Positions 22,691-35,822 of a stretch of DNA of 64,000 nucleotides are shown here, in pieces; position 1 is the first letter of the stretch, and each line of letters starts with the position of its first letter. The notes beneath the pieces were generated by a model that saw only the letters and a program-made list of their open reading frames with translations, searched no databases and was not told where the DNA came from. The position numbers and the translations under genes are program-made. Source of the DNA: Mytilus californianus (Eukaryota > Mollusca > Bivalvia > Mytilida > Mytilidae); assembly GCF_021869535.1 (NCBI RefSeq), contig NW_026262734.1:80476339-80540338 (forward strand), read 5' to 3'.

Positions 22691-23977
22691 TGTAGACTTT
22701 AATAACTGGTTAAGTTTAACAGCAAAAATAATAGACTAAGAAAACTATATCTTTAACAAGATATTTGGTTTTCAATTATATTTTTAAACTTGTTGTAAGA
22801 TGGTGATTTTTAAGCATCATTTACATGTAACATGAACTTTTAGTAATGATTGTGGTTTACCATAGGATTTTAATGTTGATTTTTTTTTTTTATCTATAAC
22901 TTTAAAATATTTAATCGTTCTGAATGTTTACTTATTAATTCCACGCAATTGGTATTTTCTTTTGTCCATAAAATTAAAAAAAAAATTAATATGCATTTAT
23001 GCATTTGAAATTGAACTGTCTAGTTTCAAATTATAATATTGAAATTATTCCATATTCATATGATATTACAAACATATCTATTTCAATGGTCATGTTTGTT
23101 ATTTCACATTTTTACAAATTTGCTTTTCTATGAAAACAAAATTCAGGTTGAATGATTGTCATAACACGTAATACGATTTCTGTCATACGGAAAGCAATTT
23201 CTCATTAGCAATCACTTCACTGAACAATACCTTTTGTGGGTATGAAATGTGATGAAATTTTAATGTGTTTGGGAGGTCTTTTTCTTCAATTTAATATAAG
23301 CGAAAAATATCAGATTTAAGATACTATATTCTGTCAGAAAATGAATATGGTGCTAAGGTGTAAGTCATTGTATTGGAGCTTCCTTTAATGGGTTTCTGAC
23401 TTTGTCTGTCAGAGTTAATAAAACTGAGTGTTAGATTTGGTTAAAGATCATGGTAAAAGAGGGGGATTGAATAAGATATTATTTAAAAGTAGGCATATAA
23501 TTTATTGTAAAATCTTAAAAAAAAGACTCTTAGACATTTTATTAAATTTTTAAAAATTAATCATAATTTTATTAGCAATAAGATGATTGATCAAATGATA
23601 GTAAAAATATGAAATTTACGAAGATTCAAAAGGGTTCATTCAAATCACAATTTAAGTAAGGTAAGGATATTATTTTTTTTTGCCAACAACATAAGTTACA
23701 TGTTTTAGAGAAGAAAATGATGTAAGAGCATGAAAAAAACTTTTAAGAAAAAAATTGAAATGATTTGTGTCATAAAATATTTTGGGTAGGCTGCTTATTT
23801 GGTGGGTTAATTTGGTAGGCAACATCAAACAATTTAAATTTTATGTTTGGCCTAGGGCAGCTTAGTTCAATCCCTGTAATTAGTGGGGTTCACTATACCA
23901 CAAACTTCTACCACATATCCTTACTTTAATATTCATGTTTCTCAATCTTCAGTTTTCTGTTTGGTGTTTTAAGGACT

Positions 23978-24244
23978 GTTGTTTGTTTGTCCTTTTTAGG
24001 GGCCATGGTGTTAACTGTCACTCTTAATCCTACAGTTTTATTAGCTCCCCTTAGTATCCTCTTCGTGTTGTTTGTTTATCCTTTTTAGGGGCCATGGTGT
24101 TGACTGTCACTCTTAATCTCACAGTTTTATTATCTCCCCTTAGTATCCTCTTCATGTTGTTTGTTTATCCTTTTTAGGGGCCATGGTGTTGACTGTCACA
24201 CTTAATCTTGCAGTTTTATTAGCTCCCCTTAGTATCCTCTTCAT
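23978..24244 (+). repeat. Tandem repeat, 89-bp unit, 3 copies
   Basis: Units start at 23978, 24067 and 24156. Each contains 'cctttttaggggccatgg', 'tgactgtcac', 'cagttttatt' and 'tccccttagtatcctcttc'. Only a few bases differ between units, so the array is young. No ORF follows the repeat. Confidence 0.95.
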
Positions 24245-24630
24245 TTTGTTTTAGAAGCAACCCTTATAGTTGTGTTATCAGAAGTCAAATTCTGGGCTTA
24301 TGTTTTATTCTTCTAGAGGTATTAGACTGCACTTTATACATAGAAATATTTGAAAGATGAGTGTATGATCTCCTTTTATGTAGCAGCAGACGTTTAAGGT
24401 TACAGGTCACATTTCAAAGTCTGCAGGAAGTGTATACCAATATCTTTAAACTTAAACATGTTTAAGAGAAGTAATGAAATGATAAATAAATGCATTAAAT
24501 GTTATTTTTAAATAATGAAAAACTGTGTATACATTTAAAATTTTCATTTGTATTATTTTTTTTGTGGTTTGAAAATAATTTCTATTTTGAGGGTAATTAA
24601 ATTTGTGGTTTCATCTTTGGCCACAAGATT

Positions 24631-24670
24631 GTGTAAATACAAATTATTATTTAATAATTTGTATTTACAC
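24631..24670. repeat. Perfect 40-bp palindrome
   Basis: Arms of 19 bp (24631-24649 and 24652-24670; 'gtgtaaatacaaattatta' and its exact complement) around a 2-base TT centre. It lies within AT-rich sequence (about 24560-24760) that faintly resembles the 'ccacagta' MITE family. Confidence 0.9.
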
Positions 24671-26146
24671 AGATTATTTCAAATCAATTTGTGAAGTTAC
24701 TTTACACATTAAAAATCCACTAAAGTCATTACCCCATGAATATTTATGAATCTGCAGACGATGAGTTAAGTACTAGTGTATTTTGTAAACAGTATTGACT
24801 GTTGGCTTCATGTTGCACGATTTGTCAAACTATGTTAACGATAAAAGATGCTCATTAGGTACTACACATGTTTGTTGTGAAATTGTATGAAAAATCTGAG
24901 AAATATTGATGGAAAATATATTTTAATTTTTAATTGGTTTTATGTTAAAGCTTTGATGTCTGTAATGTACATTTTTTGTTAAATTTACCATTAATTTTTT
25001 AGGTATCCAAAAGGGTGTTTTAGGTCAAGGTTTGAATTTTTTATTAAAAGAGGTTTAAATAAGGGAAACTCAAAAAGAGAGATAAATATTTAAACACCCT
25101 TTCACAGGATGGAATATAAAGTAAAAAGGGGAGGAACTCACACAATTATGGTAATGAACCCAGCAAATTGAAATTGGAACATAAAATAATAGAACTATCC
25201 CACCAGTACCCCAACCAATCACGCATGATAAGTAAATAAATACAAATGTTTCCTTTTTCTCACATTTCCACAATCTGGTCATTAGTTTCGAAATAAAATG
25301 TTTTAATATATTTTTTTAATCGAAAAAAGATTTTATGATTCTTTCATTTATGTGATAGGATAATTATAATGTTCATTTCAAAGTAAAATTTTTCTTATGA
25401 TAATTTGATTTATGTATGAAATAAATCTATATTAGTATTGAGACTTTAATCGGTATATTATGTTTGTTTACTCAAGATAGTGATGGTATTTCTAATTAAA
25501 ATTGTATCTATTAGTAGTGGGGAAATTCTGAAAAGAGAAAAAATTCAAATAATTTACTTAAACAAATTATATTATTTTTTCTAGATGTATGTTTAAACCT
25601 TCAAATTCTTTCTTAATTAGCAAAGAATGAAAATATTGCATTCAACTTTTTAATTTTAGAAATATTTATTTGTTTAAAAAAATGAGTTGAAAATTATGTT
25701 TAAATCTTTAAAAGTTTCAATTCATACACAACAATGAAAAGGTAAACAGTCACACAAAGAAATAGTCTGTTGAAATTCTTCCTTTATTCACTCTGAGGGT
25801 ATTCACCCTTATTAATGGGGTAAAATTCATGCATAATTTGAGCCCTAACTAGAAAATTGTCATTGGCCAAGCATAGGAATCAAATGCGATTATGTAGATT
25901 AAAATTTTGTTCAAATGAAAAGTTTCATCATCACATCAAATAGCACAAAAGAATCTAATGCAATTACTTGCTGTTAAAAAAAATAGGTTTAATATCAGAT
26001 ACAATGAAGTTAAACTATCTTGTTACAAGCTCAGTTGAAGTTTAAATTGGATTCCATTTTGTACATGAAAAGCAGTCTGAAAAAGATGACATAAGTTCTG
26101 TCAACAATATGGTTATGGTTTTAAAGCTATTTCTTGACAAGGTGCC

Positions 26147-26260
26147 AATCCAATCTTCAATTGACTAGGATTCCTGGTTTTCCTGCCCAGGGATCGCTTC
26201 CGATAAATTCTGGTGGCCCTGAAATACCCAAGAGTGCTGAAAGGGGCATTTAACACAAAT
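26147..26260 (+). mobile_element. tRNA-derived SINE, body fragment without the tRNA head
   Basis: 'caatcttcaattgactagga' followed by a segment like the body of the SINE copies at 45301 and 29304, ending 'gctgaaaggggcatttaac'. The 5' tRNA-related part is missing, as expected of 5'-truncated SINE copies. Confidence 0.6.
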
Positions 26261-29200
26261 AATCTTGTTTCAAAATGAAAAAAACTTTATATCTAAGTTT
26301 CAATGATAATGTTGGAAAAAAAATATCAAGTGAGTTCAATAAGAATTATTATGGCATAAAAAGTGTTGTGTATAAACTGTCAGATAAAGTTTTGTATACT
26401 CATAATATTTCATATATATAATTGTTACAAAAAACAACTTTACAAAAAAAGATCTATTTGCAGATGAAAGTTTTCTTGATTTAACTTTTTTGTACATTTT
26501 AAGTGTACATTTCCCATAGTGTTCCAACATAAATGTAAAATATAACTGAAAACAAGTACCAAATAACAGGCACTTAAAATATCAGTATTGATATGTATAT
26601 CTTTGGAGTGGCTCGTGATAAAATGTAATAGAGAATTTTACCACATAATAAATTGTCATTTTGACACTTAGAGTTATGGTTCTTGAGATTGGTCTTGTTT
26701 GATGTAGGTATGGTAAGAGTGGGTTGTTGAGATGTCCGTTGACTCGAGTGGAATTTTTCACTGAGAAGGAATTATTGTACTTTATAGATCTGAAATACTT
26801 TGTTTACTCCAAAAAATGAAAATTAGTTTTTAGAAGTACATATAAGGTTGACGTTTCGAAGTTCTTAAGTTGCATTGAATAGGAAAATTGGAGTTGGTTC
26901 AGATTTTGACTGGAGCCCTGTCTCTTAACGGATATCTGGTTTAAATGTATTCTATAATGAATATTGATTGAATATATGTAAATGTCAATTTCTCTTATTG
27001 TATGCATAGATTAAGACTTAATATTTTTTGTCAACCTTGAATACACTTAAGAAAATATAATATGAACATTCAAAAATCTAAATTCAAGTTATGAACATTG
27101 TATTCAGAGTTAATTTCCTGTAAAAAAGTACATTAAAACTCTTTCTAAAATATGGTTACATAAAAACCTCCCACAAAGAAAAGTAGTTTAAAAAAAAAAA
27201 AACGTCTGTATTTCACGATATCCTTGAGCTAAAAAACGTTTCTTTTGTAGTTCCTGCTTATCAGGTGTGAGTGTGAAACAATTTTGACATTGGGAATTAA
27301 TTAACTGAATTCAAATTTAAATATTGTTGTTTATAATTTTGTCAATTTCGACTTGTTTTCCATTTAGCCTTTTAAGGTATTATAATATCAGTATTACAAT
27401 TTCTTATTCAAAAAGGTTAGATTTAAATTTAGATTTTGCCGTTTATTAGCCATTATTTATGATTATGTATTTATTTTATTGATAATATTTATTATCAAAT
27501 TAAAGTTCATGCATATAATTGTTTTGTAAATAAGTTAAAGATGCGTAAATTAGTGTCCCCTTTCTATATTCTAATGTAAAGTAGAAAATTTTGTATATAA
27601 TTTACAAGGACTTTCATTTTGCCCTTTTGTCATGTCTGCCGAATGGATTATGAAATTGGAATAGTCCCAAATTAGTCATTAGAAATTTAATGTTAATATT
27701 TTTTTGTCATTTCTCAACAGAATACAAGTACTTACTGATTCAAAGACAGAATTGTATAAGGTTTTTTAAGCTGAAACTTTACAATGAAAGAAAAAAAATC
27801 ATTACTGGAGGTTTAATTTAACAGAAATATTTATTAATGAATATACATGGTAGACAGGCAATTATTTTTTTACCTGTAAACATTATTTTATTATAAAGAA
27901 ATGAATGCACATTTTATCAGTTCTAAAGGCAAGGTGCAGATCCAGGTACAAGCCTAATTTTTCTTTAAATTTTTCATGATTTGATAAAATTTCTTTAGAA
28001 AGAAATCTTCTGAACCCCTCTGTCTTGATCCATCAATGAACTTTCTGTACTTTTCTATCATTTGTGACTTTTGTCTATAAGAACCTCCCTTTTTTGGCAG
28101 GAAAAATGCATCTGATCATTACTTATCTTTTGATATTAAAACAGATGTAAAAAAGTTAAATTTGTGTTGACATTTTCGAAAAGTGAAATTTTTTTTTTAG
28201 ACCAAATTGTAAAAAGCAATTCTTTCTGTACAGTCTGAACTAACTTCATGTATCAAGTTGTTAATTCACAAAAATTCAGTTTTTCCCACTATTTTAAGCC
28301 AACATTCATAAAAATGCATCTACCAATGCACTGATTTTAGCATGTTTTAGGTTATTGAATTTTTCCTGATTTCAGATTTTGGCACCTTTTTGCACTCTCA
28401 CTCATGAACATGTGTATTTAAACATGTTAAAATGAACAAGTGTACTTAATGTGGGAAAAAATACTAATTTTTGCAAAGTTGTCAATGTTGATGTTTTGCT
28501 TTATTTACAACTTATATTAATATTCTGTTTATGTGGTAATGAAACTGTCGTCTTTTCCATACTTGCTAGTCATATTAAAAGAACTTCTGAGAAAAGTTTT
28601 GTGAATAAATTTCTGAATGGCAGCTTAAATGTCATGTTAGCATGTATTCCTGTCCTTTGATGATAGTAAGAAATTCCTAATGTGATTTTTTTTGTTGTGG
28701 TTATATTTCCATGTACTTTTATTGCATATTTCATAAGGGTCTGGATGGGGGTCTTTCAATCTGGTATTCTTTAATTTTTTAAGCCATTTTCTCCATTCTA
28801 TATAAATTTTGCCAATTATTCGTTATTTTTTATATTTTAGCACCCAAAAAAAAATTCTCTATTCTTTAATTTTTTTGGCCCATTTTTCTGGACATATTGG
28901 CCCAATATTTTCTATTCTGTAAACACCATCTAGACCCTCAGATATTGTGAATAAATTCATGACTCAAAATCCCTACATGTACTTGATCACATACAAAGCT
29001 GTTGAACATCACTTTTATTGCTCTATGACATCTCCATATCAAAATCAAAGGCTGGAAGCTGACACCTCTCTGTATGTGCAAGATAGACTATAAAGCGCTG
29101 CGGTTTGAGTGAATTTCTTTTCTAGATGTTGATAATGTATATCTGTGACCTACTAACTAAGGGTTTTTTGTGGGCGTACGCGACCTGACATCTCATTTAA

Positions 29201-29303
29201 AAAGATCTGTGACTTTTGAAAATGTTCAAAACCAGCTTTAACTTGCTTAAAAGTTACCTGGTAACCTTAAGCAAATTTTTAAAATTGACCTTGTGACCTA
29301 ATG

Positions 29304-29556
29304 GGATTGATTGATTACTGGTGATTAATGCCACTTTCAAAACTATTGGCCATTTTTTTTGGCAGCTAGTTTTTATTGGTGATGGAAGCTGGAGTGGGAG
29401 AAGGGAACCACGACCTTCACCAGGAAAATCCTAGTCAATTAAGATTGGAGTCAAATGCACCTGCCAAGTGCGGAATTTGAACTCACAACCTCAGTGTTGA
29501 CAGGCTAGTGATAGAGTAGTTGAACTACTTAGACGACTCAGCCACTGAGGCCCTCC
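29304..29556 (-). mobile_element. tRNA-derived SINE, full-length copy
   Basis: On the minus strand the head has an A-box TGGCTGAGTCG (29534-29544) and a B-box GTTCAAATTCC (29472-29482), spaced like a tRNA with a long variable arm (Leu/Ser type). The body continues through 'gactccaatcttaattgact' and a 'tttcctggtgaaggtcgtgg' type segment, and the tail is rich in 'aatcaatc'. Same family as 45301-45554. The internal pol III promoter looks intact. It may belong to the mollusc V-SINE group (RUDI-like), which I cannot verify. Confidence 0.75.
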
Positions 29557-29978
29557 CTAAGGGGGATACCCTATTGGAACCCCGTATCTGTGCATAGATG
29601 AAAAACTTAAAGGGTAATGACTGGCAAAAACTGTTTACAAGTTCTGTAATAATTTAGCCTGACAATCTCAATTAAGAACAATTAGACAACTTTATAAGTG
29701 GAGGTTAAAATATAAGACTCATCATTTAGGAAAATCTCTGAATTGCTTTTGAAGTTATTCATCTAGAAATGAAAAACTGAAAGGTTTCCTGAAATAAAAC
29801 TTTAAAGCATACATCAGACAATTCTAGTTGACCTTAAGTAAACTTCCGCTATAGCTTGGGGCTTTCACTGAAATAAAACATAATTCTCATATACCGTTGA
29901 ACTCTGGATGACTAAGAGAGTGTTTAGAAAATTACATAAAAGTGGAGAAATTCCTTAGAAATTAAAACTTATAATTGA

Positions 29979-30042
29979 ATTTAAATGGATATTTGTGAGA
30001 AAATATTTTCATTTAAACGGATATTTGTGAGAAAATATTTTC
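29979..30042 (+). repeat. Direct tandem duplication, 32 bp
   Basis: 'atttaaatggatatttgtga' and its continuation occur twice in a row (29979 and 30011) with one base difference. Confidence 0.9.
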
Positions 30043-30189
30043 ATAGATTTTATTTTGATTTTTAATAATTTCTCAAAATTGTAGAAGTATCAATTTTAGA
30101 AGTGCTTTATCATGGCAATGCTGTAAGAAAAGTTGAAAATATAAGTACTTTAAACATCAATGTACAGTAAATAAATCAATGCCCATAAC

Positions 30190-30345
30190 AGATACGGATC
30201 CAGGATTTTGAAAATGGGGTGCCAGGGCCACAAAACTATGCAATCTTTAGAGTGGGACTGTGGGACATGTAAAAAGTCTATGCATTAATCATATATGTAG
30301 TGCTCCAATAAAGGGGGAGGGGGGCAGGCCCTGGATATTAATGGA
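30190..30345. mobile_element. Probable MITE remnant with 'ggatccagg' ends
   Basis: 'acggatccaggattttgaaa' at the left and 'ggggcaggccctggatatta' at the right form a short imperfect inverted repeat, with G-rich pieces between. Related 'gatccagg/cctggatc' ends occur near 27933, 41330 and 46830. Weakly supported. Confidence 0.35.
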
Positions 30346-31563
30346 GATGCATAGTGGAAAAAAGTATAAAGAAAAGAACTAAGTCTACATTTCTGTTTTC
30401 TCTAAATTCATTTCCCCCAAAAACGAACCTCAAATAATGTATCCCCATTACCATTCTTTTGAGGTAGATATATGTCTGTACCTAAGATAAAATACATATT
30501 TATTTGCAGTATAATTAATTATAAATAAATATTATTTCATTTTTGCCATATTTGATGTCTCTAATCCTGTTGTAATTGATGTGAAGAAAATGTTGTTGAC
30601 ATGTGTAACTTGGAATCTTCGCCACTATTTACCTTGTGAAAAATTATAATATCAAACGGTGTTGACAAATAGATTTGAATTTATCACGTTAAATCTGCCT
30701 TTATTTCGAACCTTGTTTATGGCCGGAAGATGGCAAAATGGAATTCTCAACATGTTTGTTTTGTTAATGAAAAAGTAAAAGCTTTGTTTGTAAAATGTCA
30801 ACAGACGGAATGGGATAAAATTGTTACACAAAAGTATCGTTAGAAGTTTTTCATAAAGTGAAATGAAGCTAAACATTCGGAAGATTTTTTAATTTATGGA
30901 GGATTTTCAAGCTTTGGTATGTTGTTTTAGTAACTTATTTTTAAACGTTTTCCGAACATATATATATAATGCGTTTTCTGTGTAAATGAGTAACTTGGTA
31001 CGAGCATAAAACATTAAATGACGAAGCAATTTATGTTTTTATTAAACTGTTAGCTACATTACAGTAGTCTAAAGGTATGCTTTATTTCAAATTAGAAATA
31101 GTACTGTTGGTGTTTTGTCAAATGTATTCGATATATTTAGTGACTTTGCAGATTTTGATATAATAAATAAATATTTTCAGTAACCGTAAACTACATCAAA
31201 TTATAATAATCTAATCAATTAATACAAAATTCATACAAATTAAACTGTCAGTGCTTCGTTTTGAAAGAAAATCTTCAAACCTAGTTTATCCTAGCTGAAA
31301 CCAACTGTACATGAAACTTGGTATGGAAGTTTGTTAAAATCTTGGTACCTGCCATATGCACTTAAAACACTGGCTTAAACAATGTCGTTCATTGAGGTGG
31401 AATTATAAGTCACTTTGGTGAACTGCTCAAGATTCCACCATTAAAATCCAAAATAGTTTAAACTAACCTTTAACCCACATGATCTTGAAAATGACCTTGA
31501 TTGCTGTGCAAGATGACCTATCAAACCTATCAGATAGAAAAGAATTAAATATAAAAACATGTC

Positions 31564-31630
31564 TTAATATTTTTTATACCTTAGGAACAATTTTATTAAA
31601 ATATTTTTATGCCTTAGGAACAATTTTATG
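31564..31630 (+). repeat. Direct tandem duplication, 33 bp
   Basis: 'ccttaggaacaattttat' repeats at 31579 and 31612 with a matching AT-rich spacer. A small local duplication. Confidence 0.8.
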
Positions 31631-32397
31631 AAAAGCAGCTTACAATGTGAATAGAATTTAGGATAGTAAAGATAGGTTTTTTTGTCAGAATTTTTAAAAT
31701 CTATTTTCATATGCTATCACTCATTTCTATGTTAAAGTTTAATTGAAAACAATAGTTTTGTCAATATTGCAATGTTCAATGCATTGATCCAAAATTCCAT
31801 TTGATGTGATATCAAGGTGTATTCCATCTGAATTCCTGAAATTCACCTTTTTCTAGTGGCCGTCTTAAACATTTGCCTTTTCTTGTGGTCTAACTAGACT
31901 TTAGACCCTTCCAATTGATACATGATTAACTTGCTTGAATATACATAATATATGTGCCACTTGAAGTAAATCAGGATAAAAAAAATAGTCCAAAATATAG
32001 TAAAGAATAGTTCAGTACATATATTTTAATACATTTAGATTGCAATGCAATCAAATTATGTCAATTTTGGTTACTGGTAAAAAGAATTTGTCAAAACTTT
32101 CTGTACCATGTACAATATATTACTAAATATAGAAAGTAGTTGACACTTTCATTTTATCATAATTTCATCTATTCTCATTAACATGTTTATTTTTGGAAAT
32201 ATTTAGCCCAAAGGCTTACCCATTAAAGATAGTTAATTATAAGTAATTAATTTTCTCTTTGTTATTATTATTTTTAGTTTCAAGGACTAATTTACAGGAA
32301 ATGCTCATTTATAATCTAATTAGAATTATTGTGTTTTGTTTTTAATTATTTTGCCAGGTGCTATTATAAAAAAATTGAAATCATGAATGAATTTTTA

Positions 32398-32640
32398 TGC
32401 TCCACCTACGATAGTAGAGGGGCATTATGTTTTTCGGTCTGTGCGTTAAATTTTACTGCAAATTTAGACACCATGTAACTTCATATTTGGATGTCGACAT
32501 CTGGGCAACTCTTTAGAAAGGAAATAGTATAATGTATCTTTGGAAAATTAGCCAAGAAATACATCTCAATCGAGCTGCATAAACAAATTTTCAAATGATC
32601 AATTAACTTTCAGGTCCTTTTTAAGTTTTTCCTGTTCATA
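32398..32640 (+). mobile_element. Bivalve repeat starting 'tgctccacctacgatagtag'
   Basis: 'tgctccacctacgatagtag' then 'aggggcattatgttt' and 'cggtctgtgcgt' is a dispersed sequence familiar from bivalves and other marine invertebrates. A weakly similar start lies at 62101 ('ccttcatgcagtaatagtgg'). The body up to the MITE at 32650 is less certain. Confidence 0.5.
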
Positions 32641-32649
32641 ATTTATTCA

Positions 32650-32914
32650 TACTGTGGATTCAATATTATTTTTTGGATACCAATTTTTGGTGGATTTGGT
32701 TATTATTGGTGAACCACGATTTCTATATTCGAAATTTGGCACAACTGACGTTAAGCAACCAACAATCAATCAATCAATGTTCGAAGAAGTACAAATTTTC
32801 AATAGTCTTTTGTACAGACTTTTGAAAAACCACAAATTCAAATATCCATGTAAAATACAATTTTTCCTCAATCCACGAAAATTGGTACCCACGAAAATAA
32901 ATGTATCCACAGTA
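32650..32914. mobile_element. Foldback MITE copy 2, with a SINE tail inserted
   Basis: 265 bp with the same termini as 12813 and 44310: 'tactgtggattcaat' on the left; 'aatccacgaaaattggtacc' and 'tgtatccacagta' on the right. Between about 32728 and 32778 it carries 'ctgacgttaagcaaccaaca' plus (ATCA)n, the 3' tail of the SINE family at 36220, which is absent from the other MITE copies. The apparent ORF 32654-32947 is an accident of this structure. Confidence 0.8.
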
Positions 32915-32994
32915 TGTTGTAAACGTTTGGTCATCTTTGAAAAGTAGAAAGAAGGAGAAGATAACAATGGGGTGATCAGAAACCATAAAATTGA

Positions 32995-33275
32995 CAATAC
33001 CATATGGACAGAAAGAAAAATGAAAAAAAAGAAAAAAAGTCCACAAAACACTACACAGAAAATAAAGATTGAGCAACACAAACCTCACCAAAAAGCTCAT
33101 AGCTTTTATCTAAGGTAGTTGGACCCGGTTTGGACCAACTTGAAAACTGAAAGTTTGTGACAATACTATTGACAAAAAGAAAAGACAAAGACAACAAAGT
33201 ACAACACAGAAAACTTAAAGATTGAGCGGCTCAAACTCCACGAAAAAGTTTATAGCTTTTACCCAAAGTAGTTGG
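32995..33275 (-). mobile_element. Mussel repeat ('gggttcgtgttgctcagtct' family), duplicated
   Basis: Two adjacent copies of roughly 130 bp: 'ccacaaaacactacacagaa', 'gattgagcaacacaaacc', 'agctcatagcttttatc', 'ggtagttgga', then 'gtacaacacagaaaac', 'gattgagcggctcaaac', 'agtttatagcttttacc' and 'agtagttggg'. It is the reverse orientation of the family at 48240-48440. The A-rich strand creates the two overlapping minus-strand ORFs 32770-33100, which are not genes. Confidence 0.65.
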
Positions 33276-35212
33276 GAATTTTGTCTCATGTCACATATAT
33301 TTTATTTTTACACAATTTTTGGACAATTTATATAGTTACTTTTGTAAGTACATATACATGTAACAAATCTAATATTTATAAAGTCTATTCAATTAGAGCA
33401 AGAAGAGGAAGAATATTATCCTGTAACCCACATTTATCATCGAAAACAATGTACCTGTATGATATATAAAGTTACATGTAATATTTGACAGTTAATATCA
33501 TGTTCTTTTGTCCTACAACAAGTACAGAATGTGAACTACCTGACACAGGGATAGCAATATGCAGTACACCTTTGCACATAATTGCAAAAAATGAGATTCC
33601 AAATTCACTGCCGAAATCAAAAGAAAATGGAGAAAGTGTATTAATTTGGTTTTTTGTTGTTCTTTTCTTATACTGATTGTCATTTCCATTAAGTACGTCT
33701 GTATATCCAGATATAGTATTAAATAAATCGCAGGGAAACTAAATTATGATACAAGTCTTATATTTTCAGGTAAAGTTATAATTATAAAAGGTTTTATAAT
33801 AAATGAGAGTCTGGATGGTGTTTTACAGAATAGTATATATTTGGGACAAAAAATAAGGATAAGAGAAAAATAGGCTGAAATTATTTATGATAGAGAATAA
33901 CCGCAATGAGGGAAAAAATTAAGAAAATAGAAATGAAGACTCTCTAATCCCTATCTAGACCCTGAATTTGTGATGAGCATATAGATCTAATAGAGATACA
34001 GCAGAAAACATAAGATTTTGGTGTCACAAAAGAAACTTGATTGTGACATCACAATGCAAAGGCAATTTTTATGTCATGAATAGGAAAAGTGTTACAAAAT
34101 CTTGGAGCACAGAAACCCAATAGCAATGAAACCTATTGAAAATATATAATTTTTGATAGGTCTTTGCAAGAGGACACTTCACTTTGTTATTTTTTTGTCA
34201 ATTCTTCACAGACGAATTGAACCAAAAAGTAAACTACATTGTAGATTGATACAACGATAAAATTTGCAATAATTTAAATAAACTATATCATCAAAAATGA
34301 AAAAAAATATTATAATAAGGTCATAAGGTTCCTCGTAATTTTCATTTTACGGTGTGTACTTTATGTGTACAACAATTCCTATGATCCTAACCTTTTCTGA
34401 TCCTGTTTAGAATTTTACCTATTTATTTAGCCCCATATTTAGGTTTCAAGTCGGCTTCAAAGAATTTGTGCCACGAGTTTCTAACAGTTTTTATTCTTCA
34501 TGAAGTCTGAGTACATAAGATTAAGTCTAAACATTACTGTATAAATATTTATTTAGTTGGAAAACTGTCGATATTTTCTTTTGTCTAGGTTAAACATGGG
34601 AGATAATTTGCCTTTGTATTTAATTGGTATATAAATATAAGTAAGGGAATTAGATATTTACGGAGAATCTTAGAGAAACGTAGCATTTTAGACTTTATAT
34701 CGAACCGGGCAATTTCCATGACGTATACCCAATAATTTCATTCTTGTTTAAAGGACTTATATCTTTATAACTGAGAATATGTCAATATTTATATGTGCTG
34801 TATTAAAAGGCGAAAAGCATATTGTAGACAAGAATGACTTATTGATGTTCTTTCTGTATTGAAATTTGAGTTTTGATTTGAATAATTTTGGTTGCACAAT
34901 AAATCATTGTGAAAAATTGGTCAAAAATTTACAACGTGAATGAATTGGTATTTGCAATAAAAGCAATGACATATTTCATTTCCTTTGTAAATAGACAGTT
35001 ATAGCACAAAAGTGCAATTGCATTGAAAATCATAAATTCAAACTAATAAGATATTGGTTTCAGTTTCTGAAATGGATATGTAAATTATATCAGTAATAAT
35101 AAGATATGTTGCATACAAATGATGTATTTTAAATATTGAAATCGTTTAAAAGTCTTGGCAAATATATAATTAAAGTAGTGCATAGATATTGGTTACTATG
35201 TATATATTTATT

Positions 35213-35370
35213 TTAGAGGGGTACCAATTTTTTTGGATTGAGGATATAATCTTTTTTTTTGTGGATATTTGATATTGTGTGTGGTTTTCACAAATTCTGT
35301 AACTTGTTTTTTGTAGAACATTTAAATTTGTAGTTCACCCAATTTACCCACAAAATCACCTAGATTAACA
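35213..35370. mobile_element. Decayed foldback MITE ('gaatccacagta' family)
   Basis: 'gaggggtaccaattttttt', 'gtggatatttgatattgtgt' and 'acatttaaatttgtagttca' correspond to the interior of the element at 44310. Neither terminus survives clearly. Confidence 0.45.
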
Positions 35371-35822
35371 AATAAAAGAGATTCGATAATCTATGAAAAG
35401 ATAGGTGGTAGGGTGTGTAATGTCCAGCATACAAGTTTTCAAACCAATTAAATAATAGAACAAGTTGATATTACTGGGCTCACACTTCTAGAAAATGATA
35501 AGGGGGAGTTCTAAGTGTCTGTTCTTTTTGGAATTGATAGGGAGAAATGGTGAAATATGTAGACTTCAAAGTGAAGAGTTTGTTCACGGTGTTACAATGT
35601 TCTGATATTTATGTTCAAAGGCTGCATTCTAAGTGAGGAACCAACAATTATTAAGATGGAAAGGGATAAATTCCATAGTTTACTGCACACTATAGGCAGG
35701 CCTGATTGATACCTGTTTCTTAATCCTTGTTCTATTAGAGGCAAAACAATGTGTCCAGACTTGGAATATTTCTTTTTGTGGAATATTAGTCTGTGAACGA
35801 GCACATTTAACATAATGGATCA

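Noticed and set aside
29472-29556. Possible genuine tRNA gene on the minus strand
   Set aside because: A- and B-boxes are present, but there is no clean acceptor stem, and the sequence continues into a SINE body and tail shared with 45301-45554.
32770-33100. Two overlapping minus-strand ORFs (103 and 108 codons), Phe-rich and membrane-like
   Set aside because: The apparent hydrophobic segments come from an A/G-rich mussel repeat and a MITE arm read in reverse.
33485-33676. 63-codon plus-strand ORF with Cys/Pro/Thr-rich middle
   Set aside because: Composition is slightly coding-like, but it has no family match that I recognise and ends in a hydrophobic AT-rich stretch; too weak to call.
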